A DNA stretch of 64,000 bases. It comes from Nymphaea colorata. Lineage: Eukaryota > Streptophyta > Magnoliopsida > Nymphaeales > Nymphaeaceae. The first letter of the stretch is position 1. Each line of letters begins with the position of its first letter. The stretch is from NCBI RefSeq assembly GCF_008831285.2, contig NC_045148.1, forward strand, positions 21,075,002 to 21,139,001, in the 5' to 3' direction. Positions 32,226 to 43,868 of the stretch are shown one piece after another. The translations under genes and the position numbers were made by a program. Below the pieces are notes generated by a model, which saw only the letters and a list, made by a program, of their open reading frames with translations, had not been told where the DNA came from and made no database searches.

Positions 32226-35200
32226 CAATTTTTTTTTGGTCATGTTTTCCATCTCCAATTAGAGAGAATGTGAAAGAGTCAATAGTTTGCAACTGTTTTC
32301 AGCAAACGTGAGACAAGCAGGAGAGCGTTTGAAATGATTTAGTCATCTTGGCTGAACCCTTTGATCTACCTTAAAACATACAAGGAAACTAAATTGTTGT
32401 TATATATAAAGTTAGGGAAGAAAATGCGTCAGCAAATTAAAATCTCAATATTACTGTATCCAGGAAACAAATTTTTAGTCAAGATGGGTAAAGAAAACTG
32501 AATGGCTGTCATAATCAAACTCACACCTGGTGCATAATTTAGTCATATGACCAAACCCGCAGCAAAGAGCGAGCCTTGAACCCCTGACTATAATATTATC
32601 CAACTTGATTACATGTAAATGTCGAATATTTTTCAGCGCACCAATAATGTATTGATCCGGAAGGGCACTTTCAAAAATTCTGTCCAAGGTCAAGTTCTGT
32701 TAAGGTAGATCCGAACACAAACCAGACCACTTACTAGCTCAATATTTCATTATTAAGAGATATATCTACAGTAAACTAACACCAATCTTATGGATATATA
32801 CGTACACATTAAAGCATCACTTTTACAGAATCTGAAGTGAAAAGCAAGAAAAATTTTCTAGATTTGAAACCAAACAAGCCCTAAAATTATGCTTATAATG
32901 AACTGAGTAACATTTAAATGATACAATAATACATGTTATATATTATTTCACCCATGTGTCATTAGTATTATTTCATTAAAAGTAAATAAACAGATAAATT
33001 ATTCATTGTTCTCGTGATTAATTTACACAACTCATGCGCCAATCAAAAAACAATTGCTTTTACATAAATTGGTCGTTCTTGCGATTATTTGTACATGAAA
33101 CTGAAATCCGTGTTAATTAATGTCACTTTTTTTTACAGCCCACAACAAATTCCTGGTCGTCCAGGATGAGGAAGGGGTTGCAATTAAGGCAATGGATGGT
33201 GTGAGCGTGAAAATTTGGTTATATGCGTTATAGTAGTGCACTAATTTTGTGATTAAAATATCTTTAGTTTACATGATTCAAATAAAAATAAAAATAAAAA
33301 TAAAAAAATGAAAAATATTTCTTTTTCAAAATTACCAAAATACCTTTTTCTCTTTTGCATCGTACTGCACTCAACTTTCTCTGAGGGTTTTAAGCTAAAT
33401 TTAAATGGCAGCAGTGTATTAAGTCGGGGGACCAAAAAGAACGGGTCCATGAGGCATTTGGGTTTCAGCCAATGCCAGGTCTCCCAAATTTAAGGTGCTA
33501 GTCAGGTCGGTTTCCTCAGACCATCTCATCAGTGGGTCATCAACGGGAGGGAGGGAGCTTGGTTGCATCTTAAACCAGGTCTTCGCTAAGGAGATCCGCT
33601 ATTCTCATACCTGTTTATTTTAGTTATGGAAATAGTATCGGGTAGCTTAGAGGCGCAAGTTTTAGCCACTGCAGTAAATGAAAATGAAAATAACAAGAAA
33701 CAAGTAGTGTTCACCTTCTTCATTTCTTCCACATAAACAATAAGTTGAATCTAGTTCAAGATCTCAATCCATCAGTTCTTCAACAAGAACATTTAAAATT
33801 TAAAATTGGCATGTATTTCCCTTTTTTATATTTTTTTACGTTAATTCCATTGTATCTTATAAGCTTGAGGTGGTTGGTGCATATGATTTGATGCTGAGAA
33901 GGTGTTTTCTTTTCTGTGCATATGATGTGTTTGCTGAAATTCTGATTTGTATTTTAGTTCATCTGGTCCACATTTGGCACTTGTAAGCAAATTTATTTTT
34001 GCTTTTCTATCTCTTGCGTGAACCTTCACAATGATCCTGGATCATTGGCTTCAATCTGCCCAATGTCCATGACAGAGCGTTACCATCTCCATTTGATCTT
34101 GTCCACTGACAATGTATATTGAAAAGGTTGACATTGTATACTGAAAATGATCCATTTGATATGTATAAAATTTTTGTTTTTCATTTCAAGTCATACCAAT
34201 GTGGGGAGTCTTTAGAGGCCTGATGCCTCAGTTTTCCTCTTCTGGTTCCACTTCCTGCATCTACTACAATTGATTGTGCATATTCAGAATTTGGAGACGT
34301 CCAGAAAAGCAGAATATGATGGGAATTTTCATTGGAAAATGAACTGTAGTATCACCTGTTTCATTCTTCTTTTGTGGAAAGTGCATCTAAGTACCTCTCA
34401 ATTCGATTAATGGAGCCGTGTGCATGCAAGTTTGTGAGCGTTCTGCTTGGGGCATTTAATTTAGAGAGAATTAAGAGTTTGATGGCTTGCATCTCTTTTT
34501 TCTTCACGGGCACAAAACATTATATAAATTTGAGGCCTTTCATCTTTGGTATATAATGAATTACGTGGTTGAGAATTGGACAGCAGTCATATCAATAATA
34601 TTTTGCTTTGCATGCATGGGTCTTGCCCATCCTCAATTCAGAATACTAGAAAATTTTTTGTAAAATTAGAAGAAAGAAAAATTCATGGTAAGTTTATGAG
34701 ATGGACAGCCAAGCCGCACACTCTCATATAGCCATGTTCATTAGCAATCATCAATATTTTTAGCAAATTTCAAATAGGATCTCCCTATAATGGCTTTCAG
34801 TTTGGTAAAACATTGACAACCGATCTTGAAGTGGATCGCTGTTAAATCATGGCAGAAGTTGTATGAAAAAAAATAAAAAATAAAAAGCCATCCAGTATTA
34901 CTTTAAACGGTCTAAAGTTTGAAAGCAGACCATGGCAGATAAATAATTTTTTTGACCCATGTATCTTTTACATCTTTTATTGTGCATTTTCTTTTATTGT
35001 ATCTAAATTTTAGGTCAATTGTATTTATAGAGATAGAAAGACAAAGACCAAGAGAGAGAGTATTTTATAGGATTGCATGTTTTTTTTACATATTTTCTTA
35101 AGTATTTTCTTTCATTTTATGTTGATTTTAAGTCTTCCGTGTGTAGGGAGAGAAAAAAAGTGAAATTTAATAGGCTTATATTTTTAATATGTTTAAAAAA

Positions 35201-35612
35201 AAATTTTCTTTGTCGTATGTGAATTTTTTATATCGAAAAAGAATATTTTTATTAGTTCACATGTTTTATAATGTGTTTTTGAGAGAGAGAGAGAGAAAAA
35301 AAAAATATATATATGGTAAAACGTCACATGTTGAAAATTCTGTCGTTGCAAGCAAACACCAAACACTATACAGAATTACAACTTGTTCATATGGACATGA
35401 ACTCTATGTTCTTAGGACACTTATTCTAAGGACAAGTGTTTTAAGAACCGTTGTTCTTGCAATCAAATGGTACACACATTTGTCTGAGTCAAATAAACGG
35501 TCAGCTTCTTTTTAAGGCTGGTTCCAATAAATGGGGAGTACTGCCAATAGCTTAAAATTAGCTTCTTTCATGCGTACCTGACAAATGTGCACTCTAACTA
35601 TACATATTTCCA
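32226..35612. other. Unassigned intergenic DNA between CNL relics 1 and 3
   Basis: No gene, terminal repeat pair or tandem array is convincing in these 3.4 kb. Small items: an (AAATA)n-like run at 33284-33306, an AG run at 35279-35297, and generally AT-rich sequence. The short frames have no family resemblance. 35555-35600 ('cttctttcatgcgtacc…aatgtgcac') faintly resembles 58505-58540 in block A'. Confidence 0.35.
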
Positions 35613-37959
35613 TGCCGTAAGGTATATGGAATCTGAATTTTATAGTTAAAGGCTCAGAAAAGCTTACCAATTTAAGTGATTATCACTGCAGATCTTTGCT
35701 ATCCTCGTCCGGCTTCCTTTTCACATTTTGTCGGTCTCACTTGTGCTCAGACTTGAGCATGCCTTTCAACTTGACGATATTAAGGCAGCAGTTTGGGCCC
35801 TCAAGGCTGGCAAGTCGCTTGGTTTCGAATGGTTTCCTCTTGAATTCTTCTGAGTCTTGTGCCACTGTTACCATCCTGATTTCATGGTCTTCTTTCAAGA
35901 GTTTGGTACCAACTCCATCCCCTTTGGGGAATTTAACAGAGCTGTCTGTGTTCTTATTCCTAAGAGGGCAAACGCCTCCAGTATTTGAGACCTTTGCCCT
36001 ATCTCTATCCTTGGCACTCATTGTTAAGCTTATGGCAAGACTTCTTGCTTCCCGTCTCTATCTTGTCATGTCTTCCATCACAAGTCTTCTTAGCAAATGA
36101 GGTTGTCCATTGCATCTACTCTTCCCGCTCTCCATCATTTATCCTTAAGCTTGATATCGCGAAAGCTTTTCAGTCGGTCAGCTGAGATTTCCTCTTCTTC
36201 CTCCTCCATGGGTTCGACTTTGGACCAGTTGTCAGGGCTCAGATGGCCATTTCCTTTAATGAGTCTGTCGGTCAGTTCTGCTCATTGCATCATGGGCATC
36301 ATGAGGGCTGTCCCCTTCCTCCGCTTTCCTTTAACCTTGTTGCTGAAGCTTTTGCTACCCTCTTCAAGTCTTCGTCAGATTCTAACTTTTTCGACGTGTT
36401 GCCACTCCCTAGCTTTTTCTGTTTCTCCATCATTCAATATGCAGACGATTTCATCATATTTGACACTACCTCCCCGCAGCAGATTGCTAGAGTTTGGTTG
36501 TTGCTTCAGCTTTTTGACTCAGCCTCTGGGTTTCAATTAATCATATTGTCAGCTGTCACTCTTCCATGTCGATCCTGCAACTGCACTTTTTGCAGAAGCA
36601 TGCTTTGGTTGCAGCAAGACTGGTAGGCTAATGTCCTCTCATTCACCGTAGAATCACCTTGGTCTAGCAATGTCTAGCCTCCATCGCGCTCCATGCTCTT
36701 GGCCTTTACAAGCCATCTGATGCCACATTCACTAGTCTCAATCGTCTCCTCTAGCACTTTTTTTGGGGAGGTGAGCACCCCTCGGATTGTCTTGTGCATC
36801 GGAAGGTTGTCACTCATCCTTGGCTCTTGGGGGGTTTTGGCATTCTTGACCTCATCCGTACTTGTACTGCCTTCCTTGGTTCTTAGTTATGACATCTAGC
36901 CACTTCCGACCAGCCCATTCTCTTTTTTTTGTCAAAATCTGTACTTCCCACCCATCACACATGGCACACCCTTAGACTTATCCGTTCTGCATCACACATT
37001 TGAAATAACATTTTCTTTGCTATGCCAACTTTCACCCACTTGTCTCCAAACCACGCCCCTACTTGGCTCATTTCTTCTTCTTTCTGATTCACCTTTGCCT
37101 CTACTTTTGGCTCGGGTGTTCCATGGCTCCCCGTCATTCCCTTTGGTTTTTTGACGCTTCACCCCGTGCTATGGATTTTGTTTGGCTCATTCTTGCTGGC
37201 CATATCAATACCTTAGACCATCTCTAGCGCCTTGTGATTCACCTTGCTAACCAGTGTCCTCTTTGCCTCTTTGCTGAGGAATCGAGACACTACTTTGTTG
37301 TTGACTGCCATTTCTTTTGTCGCTTGCTTGTTACCACTTGACCTTCTCTCCTCCACACCCTCCCCTCTCCCTACAGCAGCTTCTTCTCTTTTCTCATTCA
37401 CCTTCAGTCGGCAGTGGTTGGCAACTTACTTGGTGGTCTTGAATCATCTAACTATTGGTGGCAGGATTGGGAAGAGTGCAATAATAGTATGTTCAAGAAC
37501 ACAGCAACGAGTGTTGCTTTAATTGGATGCATTGTGAAGGTAGAGATGTCCACCTTGCTCTTTGCATTGACCACAAGATGACTTCTGCCTTTGACTAGCC
37601 CTCTCTTTCTCCCCTCTTCCGCCTCTTCTTGTTTTTGCTAATTTGGTTTTGCCTTCTTTGCTAATGTTCTTCTTTTGTCATTTTCATCTTTTTTCTTTTG
37701 ATACTTTGTTGCTTGACACCTTGTCACTACATTTTGTTATGGAATTTCACTTTTCTTGGAACAAGCTTCTTGTGAGCAACAATGGCGAAAATACAAATGT
37801 AACTTTGGTGAACTGAATTGCTTGGATAGAATAAAGGGAGATTTGTTAATAAAAGGTTTTGAAAGAATGATAAATGTTATTTCAGCTGGAAAAGCACAGC
37901 TTGGGGAAAAGCATAATGTAATTGCTCCTAATTTAGACTTCAAGTTCAAATGGTTGTAA
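35613..37959 (+). pseudogene. CNL relic 3: LRR fragment interrupted by a LINE
   Basis: Two short pieces match the same stretch of the other relics in order. 35613-35685 ('ggtatatggaatctgaattt', 'agcttaccaattta') corresponds to the 'ttatagcc…agcttaccaattta' part of relic 2 (about 54776-54845). 37790-37959 translates as FGELNCLDRIKGDLLIKGFE and then INVISAGKAQLGEKHNVI, equivalent to RELKDLNKLNGEMSIEGLGG and KVIDAKKAQLKVKHELSGVK. Between them lies a LINE of about 2 kb. About 60-80 bp of CNL sequence at the junction is not recovered. Nothing upstream or downstream of these pieces is recognisable CNL, so only about 250 bp survive. Confidence 0.6.
35690..37750 (+). pseudogene. Plant LINE (non-LTR retrotransposon) reverse transcriptase relic
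   Basis: Starting at 35761 the translation is typical of plant LINE RT: DDIKAAVWALKAGKSLGF, EWFPLEFF (then a stop), later FNRAVCVLIPKRANAS and DLCPIS. 36140-36190 reads ILKLDIAKAFQSVS, the RT motif with the first catalytic Asp, in another frame. 36243-36626 contains CPLPPLSFNLVAEAF and QYADDFIIF, the catalytic YADD box. After a poorly conserved stretch, 37245-37320 gives NQCPLCLFAEESRHYF, the zinc-binding segment found downstream of LINE RTs. The endonuclease half is absent. There are at least four frame changes or stops, so the element is 5'-truncated and dead. It interrupts CNL relic 3. Confidence 0.85.
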
Positions 37960-38769
37960 ACTCACTAGTGCTTCTGATCGACAGAGTAGGTCTGCCACTA
38001 ACAGCCTGTTTGGTTGAAGGAAATGAGTGGAAAAGGAAGGACATGAAATAGGAAAGGTCTCTGGATGGACGGAATTGAAGAAGGGGAAAGAAAGGTCCAT
38101 GAAAAAATGTGCGTAGAGAAGAGAGAAAAGAAAGGAAGGGGAGAGAAAGGAAAGGAAAACTGCCTTTGTTTTGAATCACTCAAATGGAGAGATTTGGATG
38201 GAAAGGGGAGAATTCATTTCAAAATACTCACATGCCCAACATTTTCTGCCCCTGCACCCCACCCACATCCCGTCACTCTTGCTCTGCTGGTCAGCAGCTG
38301 GTTGCCAGGACACAGGCGGTCTTCTCGTGGTGTTTTATAATCCATATTTTTCAATAGTTTTTATATGGTTTTAAAAAAGGAAATGAACGAACATTACATT
38401 GAAAAAAAATCAAATATGAAAAATATGACTTGCAAACTTTTCTAAACTGAAAAAGGATTAAGTATAACTTTAACGTTATTGTAATTTTAAATATAATCTA
38501 AGTTTAAGAATTATAGTAAAATTGGGTCCTCATGAATATGTTTTTTTCATTATTTAAAGATCATTATTTTTTTCCAAATTTAAAGGAATGTTAAAAAATT
38601 AAGTATCGGAAAGAACCCATGAATTTTCTAGCTATGTACCGTCGATTATTTAATTTGTTTATTTTTTATTGAATAAAAAATTAAGTTAAGTACAATAATT
38701 TTTTTTTGAAATAGACATGTAGCACTATTGAATGGGGTCATGTAATCAAATATTTTTACTTAGATAATA
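37960..38769. other. AT-rich sequence with a possible MITE
   Basis: 37995-38260 starts 'cagcctgtttggttgaagg' and is purine-rich ('ggaaaggaaggacatg'), similar in composition and words to 18140-18300 and, reversed, 38820-38975 ('tccatccaaacatggc'). This may be a MITE family with GTTTGGATGG ends found in and next to blocks B and B'. The remainder (38330-38770) is AT-rich and unassigned. Confidence 0.35.
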
Positions 38770-40955
38770 AGTTCAAGTGTTAAGGGTGTTATTGTAAAAC
38801 AATTTAAACTATCTCCTTTCATTTCTTTTATATCCAAACAAGCTTTCATAATAATATTTTTCCTTTTCCTCTCTTTTTCTTTTCTTTCCCTACCAATTTT
38901 CTTTCAATTCGTTTCCTTTCATGTCCCTTCCATCCATTTATCATTTCCATAAGTTTCCCTCCATCCAAACATGGCAAAAAAGAGAAGGCCAACCACTAGG
39001 TGGCACCACCCCTGGACTTTAACCATTCTATTCGACTAGCTATCTTATGCTTTGTTTGGACCTTCCCTTCTATCCTTATATTTAGCGGTCAAAGTTATAA
39101 GCAAATGATCTAGTCATTAAATCTAGGAAACAACAAAGTCATTTCAACCAAGTCTTTGATTATTGCAAGCCTAGTTATATGCACCACACTGGTGGATGAA
39201 TTTTTGTTCATCAGTATGGCTAGTGACTAAAATACCCTTAGTTCACACTGAAAAAGAAAACTTTTTATAAAGACAAAAGTGGAAATAGAAAAAAGTAAAG
39301 CAAATGAAAGACATTTTTTCAATAAATTACCAAAATGTCATTCCTTCCTATACTACGTACCGTGCACACAACGCACACAACTTTCTCTCCAAGCCTTATT
39401 GCAAGAGTTGCGCACTAGGCTGGCATGGCCGGTTCACTCTTGGCTGCTAGAGTTGCTTCATTAACTTCTTTCTGAGGCGGACGGACATGCTAGAATGAGT
39501 GGATGCAGGAAAGGGTTGAGAGGGCATGGGCCTATACTGAGATCTGGACCATGAAATAGCCTCCTTGAATGTGTATGTTGGCTCTTGTTAAGTGTGGCAG
39601 GTAGCAGCCAGTTCAAGGGTAGAGAGATAGATGCAGGTCAACCCAGGACGACGTCAACCTACTCCCCTTAAAATGGGACTTGTTCTCAAGGCCCAATGAG
39701 TGGGCCTCTCACCATTCAGGTCTCAAGTATGGTGTTGTCTGGGACCTAACGGTGCACGTCTTCTTGCATAATCCATGGAAGAAGGCCTGCCAATATCATG
39801 AGGTTGAAGAATAACATATTTGTGCCAGTCAGCTAATAGTGATTGCCTTGGCTAGTGGGAGGCGTGAAGACACATCAAGGATGCTTATATAGGGCTTTGA
39901 CCATTACTTCAATATCGTATGCCTTGCTGGTGGTGGTCGAAACTGCCAACATGTAAGGCCATGAGGATAGGTGCTGAGCTAGAGCCACAAATTTTTCATG
40001 AGGAGGGCCGAATTAAAGTTTTTAAATTTTGACAGGGGCCGAAATCATTTTTCAAAATTTTTATTTTTTAAAGTTTACATGTAAATTTTTTATTTTTTTT
40101 TAGTGGGGCCAGGGCCCCTATGGGCCCCCTTGACTCCGCCCCTGCATAGGTGAAGGCAGATTGCAGAGCTTGTCATTTGCTTGTAAAGGGTTCCCTCATA
40201 GCCAAAAGATGATGACTGTCCCAAGATCACTTTGCAAGTGCTCTTGTTTAAACTTCGGCTTTGGTGGATCATGGAAAGGCTCTACATGGTTGTCATGGCA
40301 AGCCAGGACTGAGGTTTCACTGGCATCATGTCCATGGATGTACCAGTTAAGGTCAGAGTTAAGCCAAGCTGCAGGATGCTGAGAGATGCTTGTTGCAAAG
40401 GACTGCTTTGGCATGGATCTGGCAAGCAGTTAATGGAAGCAACACAATTTGAGTTGTTTATACAGCTGCAGAAAAGACATAGTAGTGTACTCTTGGAATG
40501 GCTTAATTGTCGGGCAGTGTAGGCTTCCTTCACTTTAGTTGGCTTAGGATGTTAGCCAATGTGAAATTTTGGAAGAATGTTTGTTTGACCTTAGTACTTT
40601 CAATTTGATATATTAATTGTATGTGTAACAATTACAAAACCCTTGATTTTACCCTAATTTTTGTTATCGCTGGATTTCAGCACATTGTGGCCAGATTTTG
40701 GCGTCAAATTTGGACCACGTCTAATTCAAGTACACATATACTTATTCGTAGAATATTATTTCGATTAGTTGTCACTTGAATGTTTTTTTTTTAATGTTTC
40801 AATGTCATCGTCCCTAGCCTTTTTAGCCACCCACCAAGTGTTTTCTATAAATTGTTTAAATGAGTGAAAAGTTATATTTTACCGATGGGCTGTCTCTCTG
40901 CCTGTAGAGTTTTTACCGAATGCCACTAACATGTTGAAAATAATAGGTTATTACC
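38770..40955 (-). repeat. Block B' (right arm of large inverted duplication), inner part
   Basis: The reverse complement of 18305-15600 by landmarks: 'aagctttcataataatattt' (38842), 'gggctttgaccattacttc' (39892), 'gttgcaaaggactgctttgg' (40392), 'cttggaatggcttaattgtc' (40493) and 'accgatgggctgtctctctg' (40882). It lacks the 700-bp insertion present on the left. It is interrupted at 40955 by the LTR retrotransposon and resumes at 50026. Confidence 0.65.
39974..40144. mobile_element. 171-bp hAT-type MITE in block B'
   Basis: Ends are CTGAGCTAGAGCC (decayed) and GACTCCGCCCCTG. The flanking 8-mers are GATAGGTG (39966-39973) and CATAGGTG (40145-40152), seven of eight identical. An equivalent copy sits at the matching position in block B (16365-16530), so the insertion is older than the duplication. 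Confidence 0.7.
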
Positions 40956-43868
40956 TGTTTGCATCCCAAAATTTTTGGTTGGTTTTGGAGTGCTCTAGAA
41001 AAATGAGTTTTTGTTTTGAAATAAGAAAAAAAGGACTCACCCGTCGGTACGAGGGTCGACCATTCCCGATGCCTTTACCGGGGTAATCAACCCAAGGGCT
41101 ATGTTTATTATTGAAGCATTTCGTTTTAACTTGTATATCTCTTTGATTCTATATGCGGTGTAGAAAAATATTAAAAGTTTGATGTTTCAAACTTTTGAAA
41201 AAGTTCTTGAAGAGTTGCTTGAGAATATGAAATGTTTTGGGAAAACTAGAAGGAAATCCTTGTGAATATCATTGGAAAGCTTGAAAAATTATTTTGAAAT
41301 CATTTTAGTGTTCTCTTCAAACATTAAGTAGGTTTGAGATTTTGCTCTAATTCAGTTATCACCTATTTAGAGCTTCATCTCATCTTGCTTAAGTTCTTTT
41401 GGAGAAGTGCTTGTGATTATACGTGCCATTAGTGAGTGAAAATGGATAGATGCATTGATCCTATATGATTGAAAGGAAAAATGATTCATTCATACCACAA
41501 CATTAATCTAGATGCATTCCTACCATAACATACATCTAAGATTTTTGTTTTTGTAAATATCATATATATGAAGGAAAAATTTTTGAAAATGGATTGGGTT
41601 GTAGACCATCAAGCATGAATCCAATATTGGGTCATTACTTGGTTTGTGGTCTTAATGAAGTCGGCTAATGAAAAATTAAAATTTTAAATGGTAAGATGTT
41701 GAAAGAATGGAAAAGATGAAGGACTACATCCCAAGAGGGATATAGTTAAAGAAAAAGATCTTGAAAATCATAATTGTTTTGAAAAAAAAAAGATATGCAT
41801 TCGTATACATATATGAAAGCTTATGAAAATGATGTTTATATCAAGTAGAGAAGGGAAGATCATTTTAGAAATTGAAAGAGAAATTTTAAAATGGAATACA
41901 TGACATATATATATTTATATACGTATACAAGAGTTTATAAAAGTATGTTAAATCATAGAAAGATAAACAACAAAGAAAGATATTCATGTACATACATACG
42001 TATATAACATGTATATACGCATACGTTTTCATGAATATGAAAATCAAGGAATGATTTGAGAATAACCGACTTCAAATTTTGATATAAGCCGGAAGGAAGC
42101 TTAGACTCATACAAGAGCCTAAGCTAAGTCTCCAAGGCCGTATTAAAGAGATTTTTTTGAAAATGTTTTGGAAAATATGATTTATATAAGAACATAGAAT
42201 ATTTATGGTTTCGTTACAAGGGAATATATTTATTCCACCATTGGGTATGGAAGAAAATATAGCAACACATCGAGGCACTCTTTAGGCTTCTTAATGGGAC
42301 GATTAGGAAAGAAATTAGTGTAAAATGACATGCAAATGCATTTTAACATGTACATTTTTGTGATGGTTTCTCCAGGTTGGACACGCTCCAACCTCAAAAA
42401 TTAATATGAAAATAAATTGCTACAAGCCATACCCTCATTTTCACTGTTTATTGGTATTTAAATAGAAGATTAGAATATCATGCATAGATAATATATCGAC
42501 AACATTCAAGGAAGGAAAAACAGAGAGGGAGAGCATGACGGAGAGGGAAAGAGAGAGAGAGAGAAAGGTTGAGAGAGAAAGACATAGAGAGATAGAGAGA
42601 GATAGAGAGAGAAAGAGAGAAATAGAGAGAGATAGAGTGAAACACTATAAAATGATATTCCCTCTCATTTTCCATGCTCCCGATGCACTCGAGCATAACC
42701 TCTTGTCTCTATAATAGAGATTGAGTGTTACCTCCTTTTGCCATAGGGAGATGAAGAATAGAAGGAGAAAATGAAATGAGAAAGACAACAAAAATATATT
42801 CAAGAAATAGAAACAACAATAACAATGAAGAAAAATAACAACATCAAGAATATTTGAAAGCGCATCATAAAATAAAATATCATCTCATCCTCTCATGCTC
42901 CCGGTGCACTTGAGCATAGCCTCTTGTCTCTATAATAGAGATTGAGTACTATCTCCTTTGGCCATGGGGAGATGAAGAAGTGTTGAAAGAAAAGGAAAAT
43001 GCTATATTCAATAAGAGAGAAAATATGAGTCTATCATAAAATGAAAGATCATATCATTTTCCATGCTCCCGGTGTACTTGAGCATTGCCTCTTGTCCCTA
43101 TAATAGAGAATTAGTACTATCAACTTTAGCCATGGGGAGAGGAAGAAGAGAAGGAAATGAAGAAAGAAAGAAAAAGACTCTAATGAGAATGATTTAGGGA
43201 AGATGCTTACCTTGATTCAATATGAATACCTCTAAAAGAGGAGCAAGCTCTAAGTTGGAGAATAGAAGAAATGGAAAGAGGAATAGGGAGAGAGAAATAA
43301 CTCAAGAGAAACTCTAAGTCTTGAAGTGAGAATACTCTAGAGTTTCTCCCAAGGCCAACTCTTGCCTAAGATGGGGTGGGGGGGGGGGGGAGTGGAGGCT
43401 ATTTATAGAAGATTTTGGTGGCAAAACCTTAAATTTGATTTTTTTTGAATTTCACCCCATTTTCATCCGAATTTCAAAGAATTTTGAATTATTTTGGAAA
43501 AGAACTGGTTTGAAAATGGGTATGATTGACCATTAGGCTTATAAAAATATGCTTTTTTTAAAATAAGTTGGGTCTTTGTTCACCTAAAAAGACTAAAATC
43601 ACCCTCTAAAGGGAGGTTTTTTTGTCAAAAGGAGGGGCAAATAGGTCTTGCCCACCAAAAAGACCAAAATCACCTTCTAAAATGAGGTTCTTTGTCAAAA
43701 GGAGGGGCAAATGGTCTTGCCAACCAAAAAGACCTAAATCACCCTTTAAAAAGTGGTTTTTTGTCAAAAGGAGGGGCAAATGAGTATGAAATGCTTGATT
43801 TGTATTTGAACTTGGGTTTTGGATATACAAATTAGATTTTGGGCTTGAAAAAATTTAGGGTGATTACA
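40956..43868 (-). repeat. 3' LTR of the LARD-like element (2913 bp)
   Basis: It matches 47327-50025 along its length. The main length difference is about 160 bp at 43440-43600, absent from the other LTR. It carries three copies of a conserved core of about 85 bp (see 42660-43150), a GAGA-rich zone at 42515-42640, and near 43580-43780 a three-fold repeat of about 70 bp ('caaaaggaggggcaaatg'). A minus-strand TATA box, CTATAAATAG, lies at about 43399-43408. Confidence 0.85.
42660..43150. repeat. Three-fold tandem core repeat inside the 3' LTR
   Basis: Starts near 42672, 42893 and 43066 share 'catgctccc.gtgcac', 'gagcat.gcctcttgtc' and 'ctataatagaga', then 'ccat.gggaga'. The period is about 170-220 bp. 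The same arrangement is in the other LTR (49015, 49232 and 49402) and in the third LTR (63650 and 63855), so it is a fixed trait of the family. Its position downstream of the TATA box on the minus strand puts it in the transcribed leader. Confidence 0.75.
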
